Source: Paenibacillus dendrobii
GTDB lineage: Bacteria > Bacillota > Bacilli > Paenibacillales > Paenibacillaceae
Direction of reading: 5' to 3'
DNA length: 64,000 nucleotides
Assembly: GCF_009807035.1 (NCBI RefSeq)
Contig: NZ_WUBI01000001.1
Coordinates: 2,480,001-2,544,000, forward strand
A program made the position numbers and the translations under genes. The notes beneath the pieces were generated by a model. That model ran no database searches, was not told the origin of the DNA, and saw only the letters and a program-made list of their open reading frames with translations. Numbering within the stretch: the first letter of the stretch is position 1; every line of letters begins with the position of its first letter. Shown here in pieces: positions 42,644 to 51,098 of the stretch.

Positions 42644-43823
42644 GATGCTTTCCCCCTTCTATTTCCTCTACCGCTGCATCCAATGCTCCTCCAAGATCGG
42701 CAATCAGATCATCGATATGTTCAATGCCGACCGAGAAACGCAGCAGTCTGTCATCCACGCCTACCGCCTTCCGGATCTCTTCCGGAATATCCGCATGCGT
42801 CTGAACCGCCGGATATGTCATCAATGATTCCACGCCCCCCAGGCTTTCGGCAAAAGCAATCAGCCGGATATGGCGAAGGATCGGCTCAACATAACGGGCA
42901 TCCTTAACCTTGAAGGAGAAAATCCCCGTATTCCCGCTGGACTGTTTATTCTGAATGTCATGACCCGGATGATCCGGAAACGCAGGATGAAATACTTCGT
43001 CAATCGCAGGATGCGTCTTCAGAAATTCAGCGACCGCTTTGGCATTGCTTTCATGCCGCTCCATCCGCAGCGCGAGAGTCTTCATGCCTCTCATCAGCTG
43101 ATAAGAATCGCTTGCTCCAAGCACGGCGCCAATGGAATTGTGCAGGAAAAACATTTCTTCCGACAGCTCCTTGCCTTTCGTTACGATCAGACCTGCCAGC
43201 ACGTCATTATGTCCGCCCAGGTACTTGGTTGCGCTATGGATGACGATATCGGCACCCAGCTCGATGGGACGCTGGAAGAATGGCGTTAGCAGCGTGTTGT
43301 CAACAATCGTCAGCAGTTGATGACGCTTCGCCCAAGTTGCCACCTTTTCTATATCCGTAATCATCATGAGCGGGTTTGTCGGCGTTTCAATAAAGACAGC
43401 CTTCGTCTCCGGACGTCTCGATTTTTCAAGTTCATCCAGGTCATTGGTATCGATGTAAGTCGCGCTCACGCCGAATTTCGAAAAGATCCTTTCGAGCATG
43501 CGGTATGTTCCCCCGTACAAATCCAAAGAAACGATGAGATGATCGCCTTGTCCGAACAGTGAGAAAATCGTTTGAAGCGCGGCCATGCCGGAGCTACAGG
43601 CAAAGCCTGCGTCACCAGATTCCAACTGAGCCGATGCCTCTTCCAGCACTTTGCGGGTCGGGCTCTTCGTACGTGCATAATCAAACCCCGTACTCTGTCC
43701 AAGCTTCGGATGGCGGAACGCTGTTGCCTGATAAATCGGAAAATTCACCGCTCCAGTCACGGGTTCCTCGATCGAGCCAATCTGTGCCAGCCTGCTTTCA
43801 ATGCTTAATGGTTTTTTCTCCAT
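42636..43823 (-). CDS. metI: Cystathionine gamma-synthase / O-acetylhomoserine thiolyase-type enzyme
   Basis: A 395-residue PLP enzyme of the same family as its neighbour, with the PLP lysine in VIHSATKYLGGHNDV and YARTKSPTRKVLEEA. In Bacillus the metI-metC pair is encoded in this order. MetI joins O-acetylhomoserine to cysteine (or sulfide). The ATG at 43823 follows GGGAG by six bases and gives the normal length; the longer in-frame ORF reaching 43925 overlaps metA and is not a likely start. The two adjacent paralogues probably arose by duplication. Confidence 0.88.
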   Translation of the reverse strand: MEKKPLSIESRLAQIGSIEEPVTGAVNFPIYQATAFRHPKLGQSTGFDYARTKSPTRKVLEEASAQLESGDAGFACSSGMAALQTIFSLFGQGDHLIVSLDLYGGTYRMLERIFSKFGVSATYIDTNDLDELEKSRRPETKAVFIETPTNPLMMITDIEKVATWAKRHQLLTIVDNTLLTPFFQRPIELGADIVIHSATKYLGGHNDVLAGLIVTKGKELSEEMFFLHNSIGAVLGASDSYQLMRGMKTLALRMERHESNAKAVAEFLKTHPAIDEVFHPAFPDHPGHDIQNKQSSGNTGIFSFKVKDARYVEPILRHIRLIAFAESLGGVESLMTYPAVQTHADIPEEIRKAVGVDDRLLRFSVGIEHIDDLIADLGGALDAAVEEIEGGKHHE

Positions 43824-43863
43824 AACTATCTCCCTCACACTCTCTTTTAGATGGATGCTTCGA

Positions 43864-44799
43864 TCAGATCTGCGGCCAGACTTCCAGAGCCTCTTCGATG
43901 TCATAAGGCGTTTCCTGATATACATAGTAATTCAGCCAATTAGAGAATAATAAGTTGGCATGGGCGCGCCATACCGTAGGAGGAATCCGGCTCGGATCAT
44001 CATTCGGGTAATAATGCTTTGGAATCTCCATGTCCATCCCTTTGGCAATATCGCGTTCATACTCCCACTTCAGGGAATACGGATCATATTCCGAATGGCC
44101 CGTCACGAAAATCTGTTTGCCATCCTTCGTGGCCACCAAATAGATTCCGGCTTCTTCGGATTCGGACAAAATCTCCAATTCGCCAATGTCTTCAATGTCC
44201 TCGCGCCGGACCTCTGTATGACGAGACTGGGGAACATAAAAGACTTCATCGAAGCCACGCAAAAGCTTGACGTTCTGCTGATTAATCGTATGCGGAAATA
44301 CGCCGAAGCATTTTTTCGCCAAATCCCACTTCGGTACGCCGAAATGATGATACAGTCCTGCCTGCGAGGCCCAACAAATATGAAGCGTAGAGGTGACATT
44401 GGTTTTGGACCAATCCATGATTTCCTGAAGCTCATCCCAGTAGTTCACGTCTTCAAAATCCATCTGCTCCACGGGGGCTCCCGTTATGATCATGCCGTCA
44501 AAACGGCGGTGGCGCACTTCGTCAAATGTCTTATAGAACGCTTCTAGATGCTCTTGCGAAGTATTCTTGGATGTATGCGAGCGCGGGTGCAGCAGCGTGA
44601 TCTCGACCTGCAGCGGGGAGTTGCCGAGCAAACGCAGCAGCTGCGTTTCGGTGGTTTCTTTGGTCGGCATAATATTCAGAATGGCGATGCGAAGCGGACG
44701 GATGTCCTGGTGATACGCCTTGCTGTCATCCATCACGAAAATATTCTCTCCGTTCAGAATCTCTTTAGCCGGCAAGGCATCCGGAATTTTAATCGGCAT
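43864..44799 (-). CDS. metA: Homoserine O-acetyltransferase MetA
   Basis: First committed enzyme of methionine synthesis, activating homoserine. The 311-residue protein has the MetA core with the catalytic cysteine in [16 protein letters not shown] and the histidine in [13 protein letters not shown]. Residue 111 is Glu (GAPVEQ), the residue that in the characterised B. cereus enzyme confers acetyl-CoA specificity, whereas E. coli MetA has Gly there. I therefore expect O-acetylhomoserine as product, matching the downstream metI. The gene is directly downstream of a SAM riboswitch. Confidence 0.95.
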   Translation of the reverse strand: MPIKIPDALPAKEILNGENIFVMDDSKAYHQDIRPLRIAILNIMPTKETTETQLLRLLGNSPLQVEITLLHPRSHTSKNTSQEHLEAFYKTFDEVRHRRFDGMIITGAPVEQMDFEDVNYWDELQEIMDWSKTNVTSTLHICWASQAGLYHHFGVPKWDLAKKCFGVFPHTINQQNVKLLRGFDEVFYVPQSRHTEVRREDIEDIGELEILSESEEAGIYLVATKDGKQIFVTGHSEYDPYSLKWEYERDIAKGMDMEIPKHYYPNDDPSRIPPTVWRAHANLLFSNWLNYYVYQETPYDIEEALEVWPQI

Positions 44800-44861
44800 G
44801 ATTCAACACTCCTTTTTTCAGGTGGCGAAAATCATTTGGGGAGCAAGGTGTATAGGTGCAT

Positions 44862-45042
44862 ATAACAAAAAATGACCTCCTCATGCATAGAGAAAGGTCA
44901 TCACGTTAATTCATACGCCTCTCTCATCTGTCAGGAAATGGCGCAAACCGCAACATTTTCCTGCAAGAATTAGCACCGTGCGTATGGTACGCCGGTTGCC
45001 GGGTTTCATCGGGCTAGTCCCTCCACCTGCTCTTGATAAGAT
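44862..45042 (-). promoter_or_regulatory. SAM-I (S-box) riboswitch of the methionine operon
   Basis: Read on the minus strand, the leader has the S-box core: CTTATCAAGAGCAGGTGGAG, GGGACTAGCCCGATGAAACC, CGGCAACC, GGTGCTAATTCTTGC and TGACAGATGAGAG. It ends in a terminator (ATGACCT 44872-44878 with AGGTCAT 44895-44901, then a T run). High S-adenosylmethionine should cause termination before metA. Confidence 0.96.
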
Positions 45043-45187
45043 TTCGCTGTATTCAATTTTGGATTAAACAAATAGTATCTTGTTCATTACTTTAAATCAT
45101 AAACCTATCCTTCGTCAAGAAGCTCCAGGGCAGGTTATCAACATAATTTTCCTTCACGCATTTCCAGCCTTTGTCATACGCTGTAAG

Positions 45188-45243
45188 CGGGTCATGCAAG
45201 CAGCCATTTTCTTCTTGAAAGGTGCATGACCCGGCGTTATACT
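45188..45243 (+). promoter_or_regulatory. corA promoter straddled by an 11-bp inverted repeat
   Basis: TTGAAA (45215-45220) and TATACT (45238-45243) have a 17-base spacer. CGGGTCATGCA (45188-45198) and TGCATGACCCG (45223-45233) are perfect inverted repeats, one upstream of the -35 and one inside the spacer. This is a convincing operator for an unknown repressor. Confidence 0.72.
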
Positions 45244-45285
45244 AGACAAGTGTTTAATACCTATATGACAGAGGTGACATGTAAG

Positions 45286-45390
45286 ATGGAAGGCGACCCG
45301 AGCCCGAAGCTGAGTGCAAATGAACACAACTGCATAGAACTGATATCAGCTTGCCGGCACAGGGAAGTTCTCGTTGCTTTTGTCTTCTGA
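45286..45390 (+). CDS. Leader peptide upstream of corA (34 residues, MgtL-like N-terminus)
   Basis: A 34-codon ORF beginning MEGDPSPKL and ending EVLVAFVF. It starts ~40 bases after the predicted transcription start and has a good ribosome site (GAGGTGA, about eight bases before the ATG). Its acidic/proline start resembles MgtL ([17 protein letters not shown]), the Salmonella leader peptide whose Asp/Pro codons sense Mg2+ and proline. The second half of the ORF forms one arm of a long stem (45345-45357 with 45417-45430). It has no recognisable family, and homology to MgtL is not claimed; analogy is inferred from sequence character and position before a Mg2+ transporter gene. Confidence 0.6.
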   Translation: MEGDPSPKLSANEHNCIELISACRHREVLVAFVF

Positions 45391-45485
45391 ATCTCCCCTT
45401 TATTCTCCAAATTCCACCGGCAATGCTGATCTCTTTCCTATGCTCTTAATAAAGCATTTCCCTGAACATGCTTAGCATGTGGGGA
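45345..45485 (+). promoter_or_regulatory. Structured corA leader RNA
   Basis: ATCAGCTTGCCGG (45345-45357), inside the leader ORF, pairs with CCGGCAATGCTGAT (45417-45430) with one bulged base. A second hairpin, ACATGC/GCATGT (45466-45480), directly abuts the corA ribosome site GGAGGAG (45487-45493). Ribosome position on the leader ORF would decide whether the first stem can form. Confidence 0.55.
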
Positions 45486-45502
45486 TGGAGGAGTGAAATC
45501 AT

Positions 45503-46438
45503 ATGAAAATCCGGTTGGTGAGCGACGGCGTTTTTAACCCGATCGACGACATTCAAACCACACTGACTGCCCCGCCCGCAGGATTCTATTGGATCGATGC
45601 GGATGTTGACGACCTTGCGCTTTTGCAGCCCTTGTTCTCCCTGCACGATTTGGCGGTAGAAGACTGCCTGAGCGAGGAAGAACAGCGTCCCAAGATCGAA
45701 ATTTACGAAAGCCACTATTTTATCGTTGTGAACTCTATCCGTTTTGATGACGAGGAGATTTTTCTGCGTTCGCTCAACGTCTTTTTAGGCCGCCATTATA
45801 TCATTACGGTGACCAAGCAAAAAATCCATGAGCTGCGCTCCTTGAAGCCGATTCTGTGGGAACAGGAAGTTAATACGCCCGACCGCTTTTTGTATCTGTT
45901 GATCGACCTTGTCGTAGACAACTACTTTACCGTAAGCGACCGGATCGAAGCTAAAATCGAAAAACTCGAAGAAGATATCCTGATGCATACGAAAAAATCC
46001 CATCTGAACGAAATCATCGGTCTGCGCAGTGAGATTTTGTGGCTGAAAAAAGTTCTGGGACCGCAAAAGGAGCTTATCAATACACTCAATAAAAGGGATC
46101 TCCGGCTGATCGACGACCAGCTGCAAAAATACTTCAGCGACATTTATGAGAATGCCGTTAAAATCTCTGAAACCTTTGACACGTTCCGCGATCTGATGGG
46201 CAACCTTCGAGAAGCTTACCAATCCAGTATCGCGAACCGCGCCAACGAAATCATGCGTGTTTTTACCGCCATTACCACAATATTCATGCCCCTGACCGTG
46301 ATTACCGGTATTTACGGGATGAACTTTGACAATATACCCGAGCTGCACTGGAAATACAGCTACTTCACCGTGATTGGCGTGATGGTTGTGCTTGCCATCA
46401 GCATGGTGCTGATCTTCCGGAAAAAGGACTGGATCTGA
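45503..46438 (+). CDS. corA: CorA-family magnesium transporter
   Basis: A 311-residue CorA/MIT-family divalent-cation channel. The large N-terminal cytoplasmic domain (~1-245) is followed by two C-terminal membrane helices; the first ends in the selectivity motif YGMNF (about residue 275) and the protein ends in the basic RKKDWI. It imports Mg2+ (possibly Co2+ or Ni2+). It has its own promoter, a leader ORF and a terminator, so it is a single-gene transcription unit under what looks like two-layer control. Confidence 0.95.
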   Translation: MKIRLVSDGVFNPIDDIQTTLTAPPAGFYWIDADVDDLALLQPLFSLHDLAVEDCLSEEEQRPKIEIYESHYFIVVNSIRFDDEEIFLRSLNVFLGRHYIITVTKQKIHELRSLKPILWEQEVNTPDRFLYLLIDLVVDNYFTVSDRIEAKIEKLEEDILMHTKKSHLNEIIGLRSEILWLKKVLGPQKELINTLNKRDLRLIDDQLQKYFSDIYENAVKISETFDTFRDLMGNLREAYQSSIANRANEIMRVFTAITTIFMPLTVITGIYGMNFDNIPELHWKYSYFTVIGVMVVLAISMVLIFRKKDWI

Positions 46439-46458
46439 AGGGAACATGCTCTTGAACA

Positions 46459-46517
46459 TAAAGGACGAAGGTGCGAGGTTGCTATGACAGCAGGCAGCGC
46501 ACTTCGTCCTTTTCGTG
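46459..46517 (+). terminator. Terminator after corA
   Basis: AAGGACGAAGGTGCG pairs with CGCACTTCGTCCTT (one bulge) and is followed by TTCG; it may also serve the convergent HRDC gene. Confidence 0.75.
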
Positions 46518-46562
46518 TTCTCTGTCGCATTTGCATCCGGTTCCCGAAATGGGTCCGGCCCG

Positions 46563-47570
46563 CTATCCCGCGTTTCTTCGGCTCTCGGCTTCCCTACGGA
46601 AACGCATACGGATCAGCCGCAGCCGCTCATATCGCAGTTCCATGACTGGTCCAGCGGCTCCTTCCTGTCCGTACACCCGCTGAAGGACCGGCTTCAACAA
46701 TGCGTCGCCCAGCTCCTCAAAAGCATTCCACACATCCTCTTGTTCTGCCTTCGGCATCTCCTGCAGTTCGCCTGCAATCAATAGCTCCACGTCATAACCT
46801 TCCTTCTCCAGCTGTTCCAGCGACTCCACCAATTCACGTCTGCCAAGGCCGCTCTCCTGCTCCATCTGCTCCAGCCGTTTGCCCTCAACGATCCCTCTCA
46901 GCAGCATTTGCTTGATCCGGTATTTGTCCAAATCCTGCTTATACTTCAGCTCCTTCTGTTTGTAAACCCAAGACTCATAGGTTTGCTCATCCAGAAGCTC
47001 CTGAACCCAGTCCAGTGGAAAGCCGCGGTCCCGCTCGCGATTTGCCGTTAATTCGAGCAACTCCGTGCCGTATTCCGCCGCTTTATTCTCCCCGACACCG
47101 GGAAGCTGCAGCAGCTCGTCCACTGTCAGCGGGACGAACGCGCTGATGAGACGCAAAAGCCTATTGGTTGCGATAAAATAAGGTGCCTTCCGTTCAACTG
47201 CCGCTTTTTTTCTTCTCCAAGCACACAGCTCGTTGTACAGCTCCTCGTTGTAGTTCAATTCGCTGTAGCAGTAGAGCTTTTGGACGGGCTGGCTTCTCGC
47301 CTTATGTTCCTCTTCATCATGAAATATGCCGTCAATTAGCGGCCTGTAACCTTCTCCGAGCTTAACGGCCAGACCATGACGGTAAATATACAGCATTTCG
47401 TTCCAGGAGCCGCCCTCATACCAGATGCTATCTTCCGCCCTGCTGCTGTCATTTACATCCCTCCAGCCCAGCTGCCAAGTTCCTGCGGCTTCACAGATCC
47501 ATACTTCGGCGATGCTGCTCCCGCCGTTTACATTTTCTTTGACCAGACGATTCATAAATACATTCTGCAT
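46563..47570 (-). CDS. HRDC-domain protein
   Basis: A 335-residue protein with an HRDC nucleic-acid-binding domain (~108-190: ELYNELCAWRRKKAAVERKAPYFIATNRLLRLISAFVPLTVDELLQLPGVGENKAAEYG in parts), as found at the C-terminus of RecQ helicases and RNase D, but here without a helicase or nuclease domain. A helix-rich C-terminal region (~210-330) has a helix-turn-helix-like part (GRRELVESLEQLEKEGYDVELL). The ATG follows GGAGG by seven bases. A promoter and a terminator-like hairpin precede it (47600-47696). Function is unknown; a role in nucleic-acid processing is likely. Confidence 0.82.
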   Translation of the reverse strand: MQNVFMNRLVKENVNGGSSIAEVWICEAAGTWQLGWRDVNDSSRAEDSIWYEGGSWNEMLYIYRHGLAVKLGEGYRPLIDGIFHDEEEHKARSQPVQKLYCYSELNYNEELYNELCAWRRKKAAVERKAPYFIATNRLLRLISAFVPLTVDELLQLPGVGENKAAEYGTELLELTANRERDRGFPLDWVQELLDEQTYESWVYKQKELKYKQDLDKYRIKQMLLRGIVEGKRLEQMEQESGLGRRELVESLEQLEKEGYDVELLIAGELQEMPKAEQEDVWNAFEELGDALLKPVLQRVYGQEGAAGPVMELRYERLRLIRMRFRREAESRRNAG

Positions 47571-47599
47571 CCTGTAGCCTCCACCCTAAAAATCAGCAC

Positions 47600-47640
47600 A
47601 ACAAAAAGCACCTCCCTTGATATGCAAGAGAGGTGCTTCC
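47600..47640 (-). terminator. Intrinsic terminator inside the HRDC gene leader (attenuator-like)
   Basis: AAGCACCTC-CTTG (47606-47619) pairs with CAAG-GAGGTGCTT (47625-47638), one mismatch, followed by TTTTTGTTGT on the minus strand. It lies between the gene's own promoter and its start codon. Confidence 0.75.
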
Positions 47641-47668
47641 CCGAAATTGGATTATGCTGTTAATCAAG

Positions 47669-47696
47669 ATCATACCATATCATCCTAATTGGTCAA
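47669..47696 (-). promoter_or_regulatory. Promoter upstream of the HRDC gene leader
   Basis: TTGACC (47691-47696) and TATGAT (47669-47674) with a 16-base spacer on the minus strand. Confidence 0.65.
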
Positions 47697-47767
47697 TGAT
47701 AATCTGTGCCGTATGCTTTATAATAGCAGAATGATGAAACAAGAGATTCGAGGAGTGATGGGACAGC

Positions 47768-48067
47768 ATGCCACAGCATGGAGAATTGGATTTTTTAGCG
47801 GACAGCACGGAGCAAACCTCCACCCGGTTTGTTACTTTTATAGGTCCTTCCCTTAAGCGCTTTGATCTGGCCGTAACCAGCACCGGGTTATTTTACGGTA
47901 AAAGCCTTGTAGCTGATCTACAGCAGGGAATCAGCGCGGTCATCGGTGCAGATGATGTGGAAGAGCCGGGATATCTGGAATCTGCCTTTAAGATAGGTGA
48001 AACCGAGGCAGAGGAACTTCGGGGATTTCTGCGCATGGTCGTCGGCATGCCGTATTTTACAGATTGA
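47768..48067 (+). CDS. DUF3055 family protein
   Basis: A 99-residue soluble protein I assign to DUF3055, a small Firmicutes family of unknown function. Typical parts are TSTRFVTFIG, RFDLAVTSTGLFYGKSLVADLQ and EEPGYLESAFKIGETEAEELRGFL. It is expressed alone, divergently from the HRDC gene, and ends at a bidirectional terminator. No catalytic residues are apparent. Confidence 0.82.
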   Translation: MPQHGELDFLADSTEQTSTRFVTFIGPSLKRFDLAVTSTGLFYGKSLVADLQQGISAVIGADDVEEPGYLESAFKIGETEAEELRGFLRMVVGMPYFTD

Positions 48068-48089
48068 GCCTGAATGCAGCCGCATTCAA

Positions 48090-48138
48090 GCCAAAAAAAG
48101 ACCCATCCGAGCATACATGCCGGACCGGTCTTTTTTTG
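48090..48138. terminator. Bidirectional terminator between the DUF3055 and stalk-domain genes
   Basis: AAAAAAAGACC pairs with GGTCTTTTTTT with inner CCG/CGG pairs; T runs occur on both strands. Confidence 0.85.
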
Positions 48139-48148
48139 ATTTCTGAGC

Positions 48149-48820
48149 TTATTTGTAGTAAGAAGTTGTTAGCGGAACAAACATGGCACCCGAGCTCTTC
48201 AGGTCGGCATTCACGAATAACTCGTTCACGCCGGTGATGTCCACTTCAATCGTTTTCAACCCATCCTTGACTGCGATCGTATCCGTTTTCAACTTCACAT
48301 CTTTCTCGCTGTCGTTGACAAAGAAGTTGTCGATGTCTTCTCCCACGGCTGCGACCTGGAGATAGAGCTTTTGGTATTTCCCTTTCGGGTAGAGCATAAA
48401 GCTGCTGGAGCGCTTGCTGCCGGCGTTATCGAAAAAGGCTTCTTTGTAATCCTTGCCCAGGTATGTCGTCTGAGCCGGATCTTTCGTATAGTACATGTCT
48501 TTGAAGTCTTTGGCGATCGCTACGCCCTCGGCTTTTTCGCCCAATTCCACTGTCGACGTCTTGGCATCGTAAGATACGGCTACCCCCATCACGTCAGCTA
48601 CGGCGCGTACAGGAAGATAGGTGGTTCCATTGTATGTAATCGGCAGCACCGCATTTCCTTTTTCGTCTCTCGCCTGTATTGGCGTTCCATTATACTTCAA
48701 TTGGATATTTCCGTTGAGATACGCCTTGATTTCCTGCAGCTGAGTACCGGCATATACCCCTGTTCCTGCTGTCAGCATGAGCGCCGCCGTCGCGCCGGCA
48801 ATGATCCATTTCTTCTTCAA
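48149..48820 (-). CDS. Secreted protein with copper amine oxidase N-terminal-like (stalk) domain
   Basis: A 223-residue exported protein. A signal peptide (KKKWIIAGATAALMLTAGTGVYA) is followed by a stalk domain (~30-95; LPITYNGTTYLPVRAVADVMGVAVSYD in parts), very common in secreted Paenibacillus proteins, and a C-terminal beta-rich domain that resembles NPCBM/sugar-binding modules (~100-223). The start is a TTG at 48820 with AGGAG eight bases upstream; the longer in-frame ORF does not add a credible start. It likely acts at the cell surface. Confidence 0.82.
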   Translation of the reverse strand: MKKKWIIAGATAALMLTAGTGVYAGTQLQEIKAYLNGNIQLKYNGTPIQARDEKGNAVLPITYNGTTYLPVRAVADVMGVAVSYDAKTSTVELGEKAEGVAIAKDFKDMYYTKDPAQTTYLGKDYKEAFFDNAGSKRSSSFMLYPKGKYQKLYLQVAAVGEDIDNFFVNDSEKDVKLKTDTIAVKDGLKTIEVDITGVNELFVNADLKSSGAMFVPLTTSYYK

Positions 48821-48950
48821 TCGATTCTCTCCTCTCAGTTTCAAATTCTTGGATTTCGATCATATCAAGAAATATATAGATTTACAGCTATTTCCACAAG
48901 CGACTTTATGACTAAAAAGCGAAAACTATGCCAGCACGATTATGAATGCA

Positions 48951-48981
48951 CAAAAAAGCAAGGGGGGCGATCCCCCCTTGC
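48951..48981 (-). terminator. Terminator after the fructokinase gene
   Basis: GCAAGGGGGG (48958-48967) pairs perfectly with CCCCCCTTGC (48972-48981), followed by TTTTTTG on the minus strand. Confidence 0.92.
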
Positions 48982-49007
48982 CTAGTCCCCCTGTCAGGGA
49001 CATGATT

Positions 49008-49889
49008 TTAGACAGCCGCCAGCGCCTTTTTCGCGAGGGCCAAGGCTCCGCATAGTCCTGCATTATCTCCAAGCTGTGGAGATACGATGTAGTCGGCGAT
49101 ATGCTCGCTGATCGCAGGAAGCTGCACATAACCGTTCAACAGCTCTTGAAGCTTGGTATGAATCAGCGGGAACAGCTGCTGCTGCTTCATCACGCCTCCG
49201 CCCATCACGATTTTTTGCGGGGACAAAATCAAAATATAGTTCATCAATGCCTGCGCAAGATAATAAGCTTCCATCTCCCAAGCGGGATGATCCGGCGTCA
49301 GTTCCACGCCTTGAACTCCCCATCGCTTGGAGAGCGATGGACCTGCGGCTACGCCTTCAAGGCAATCGCCATGATACGGGCAGAAGCCTTCGAACTTGTC
49401 CTCCGGGTGGCGGCGGACAAGAATGTGTCCCATTTCAGGATGGGATAGCCCATGAATTAATTCGCCGCCTACGACAGCACCGGCTCCAATGCCTGTCCCT
49501 ACCGTAATATAAAGACAGCTGTCATAACCTTGGGCTGCGCCCCAAGTATATTCGCCAAGCGCCGCTCCATTGACGTCTGTATCGAATTCAATAGGCACCT
49601 GAAAATGTGAACTCAAGTGCCCGACAACATCATAATTGCTCCAGTAAGGCTTAGGCGTTGTTGTAATGCGACCATATGTAGGGCTTCCTTTAACGGGATC
49701 TATGGGCCCAAATGAACCTACACCAATTGCTTCCACGCCTTTATTTTGAAAGAAAGCGACTACTTGTGCCATCGTTTCTTCCGGTGTCGTGGTCGGAAAA
49801 CTGACCCGCTCCAGAACAGTCCCGTCTTCCTTGCCGATTCCGCATACAAATTTTGTTCCTCCGGCTTCGATTGCTCCCAGAATACTCAT
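49008..49889 (-). CDS. scrK: ROK-family fructokinase
   Basis: A 293-residue sugar kinase of the ROK family, most like bacterial fructokinases that phosphorylate fructose at C6. Family features are GAIEAGGTKFVCGIG at the N-terminus, VNGAALGE, YITVGTGIGAGAVVGG and the zinc-binding HPEMGHILVRRHPEDKFEGFCPYHGDCLEG segment (in parts), with Cys and His ligands. It has a strong promoter and its own terminator, so it is monocistronic with no sucrose or fructose genes beside it. Confidence 0.9.
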   Translation of the reverse strand: MSILGAIEAGGTKFVCGIGKEDGTVLERVSFPTTTPEETMAQVVAFFQNKGVEAIGVGSFGPIDPVKGSPTYGRITTTPKPYWSNYDVVGHLSSHFQVPIEFDTDVNGAALGEYTWGAAQGYDSCLYITVGTGIGAGAVVGGELIHGLSHPEMGHILVRRHPEDKFEGFCPYHGDCLEGVAAGPSLSKRWGVQGVELTPDHPAWEMEAYYLAQALMNYILILSPQKIVMGGGVMKQQQLFPLIHTKLQELLNGYVQLPAISEHIADYIVSPQLGDNAGLCGALALAKKALAAV

Positions 49890-49972
49890 CGTTTGTAAAC
49901 CCTCCTACACCATTCTCATTGTCTTTGTCTTCATGAGGTATCAAGTATGATTTCCTATCCATAACCACGGGC

Positions 49973-50002
49973 ATTATAGCCCAGTTCATCAAAAAAAGTC
50001 AA
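49973..50002 (-). promoter_or_regulatory. Promoter of the fructokinase gene
   Basis: TTGACT (49997-50002) and TATAAT (49973-49978) with an 18-base spacer, ~85 bases before the start codon. The remainder of the 49890-50210 gap holds only this promoter and the terminator at 50143-50177. Confidence 0.75.
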
Positions 50003-50142
50003 TTCTCATCCGCACATCCCTCAGGCTGTAACACTCTTAACCTGGCGGACGCTTGCGATAGAAGGATGTGATCTCTACGAAGTTTATGGCTCAAAACTGA
50101 AATAAGTTTGATGACGTTGAGCTAAGTCTTTATACTTTCTAT

Positions 50143-50177
50143 CTTAAAAAGGGATGCCGGCGTGATGCCGACATCCC
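50143..50177 (-). terminator. Terminator after the 5'-3' exonuclease gene
   Basis: GGGATG-CGGC pairs with GCCG-CATCCC, followed by TTTTTAAG on the minus strand. Confidence 0.8.
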
Positions 50178-50210
50178 CAGCGCTTGTTTTTCATATTCGA
50201 TGTTTCCGAC

Positions 50211-51098
50211 TTAGACTACAACGCCAAGCAAATGACAGAGGCTCTTCATTTCGAGCTCTTCGAATTTATCGACCACCATCTGCTCATCAAGCGACAATTC
50301 ACAGATATCCAGCTCGCATGCCACGGGCACGCAGCAATGGATTTCCGCCAGCTTGCGGGACAGATGCAGCATCTCCAAATCTGTTTCGATTTTGACCCGG
50401 ACGCTCTTCGACAGCTGCTCCAGATTGTCCAAAATCCCTTCAACCGATCCATATTCCTGAATCAACTTGTGGGCCGTCTTCTCGCCGATCCCGCGGACTC
50501 CCGGATAGTTGTCGCTGGCATCCCCCATCAAGGCTTTCACATCGATGATCTGACGAGGCTGAAGCTGCTTCTCTTCATAGAGCGACTCCGGTGTGTAAAC
50601 TTTATAATTGCCGTGGCCCTTCTTCATAATGATCACCGTTGTGCGGTCACTGACCAGCTGCAGCAGATCATGATCGCCGGATAGAACCATGACATCCATG
50701 TCCTTGCTGAACTTCGTTGCCAGCGTGCCGATGCAATCATCAGCCTCATAGCCTTCGGCACTGATATTCGGTACGCCCATGCTATCCATCACATCACGGA
50801 TGATGGAAAACTGAGGCACCAGATCATTCGGTGCTTCCGGACGGTTTCCTTTATATGCGGAGAACTGCTGTCCACGGAAAGTAGAGCCACCAAGATCCCA
50901 GCAGCAGATGACATGACTTGGATCAAAATTTTGCACGGCATCCCAAAAGTAACGTATAAATCCGTATATCGCATTGGTCGGGATTCCTGATTTCGTACGG
51001 CGGATATATCCGCTTGTGGCGGTTGCGTAATAAGCTCTGAACAATAATGCCATCCCGTCCACCAACATGACGGATTGACGTTTATCATTAGGTATCAA
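50211..51098 (-). CDS. 5'-3' exonuclease (YpcP/PolI N-terminal domain family)
   Basis: A 295-residue stand-alone flap/5'-3' exonuclease, equivalent to the N-terminal domain of DNA polymerase I. Acidic metal-binding clusters are visible in MLVDGMALLFRAYY, GYEADDCIGTLA and VLSGDHDLLQLV, and the helix-hairpin-helix in DNYPGVRGIGEKTAHKLIQEYG. B. subtilis YpcP is the counterpart; it can remove RNA primers and flaps. The start is a TTG at 51098 with GGGGAG nine bases upstream. Confidence 0.9.
   Translation of the reverse strand: MIPNDKRQSVMLVDGMALLFRAYYATATSGYIRRTKSGIPTNAIYGFIRYFWDAVQNFDPSHVICCWDLGGSTFRGQQFSAYKGNRPEAPNDLVPQFSIIRDVMDSMGVPNISAEGYEADDCIGTLATKFSKDMDVMVLSGDHDLLQLVSDRTTVIIMKKGHGNYKVYTPESLYEEKQLQPRQIIDVKALMGDASDNYPGVRGIGEKTAHKLIQEYGSVEGILDNLEQLSKSVRVKIETDLEMLHLSRKLAEIHCCVPVACELDICELSLDEQMVVDKFEELEMKSLCHLLGVVV

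Noticed and set aside
45244..45502. M-box (Mg2+) riboswitch in the corA leader
   Set aside because: None of the conserved M-box core segments (such as GGTGAGGCTCCTAT) is present; the leader is better explained by the small ORF and stems.
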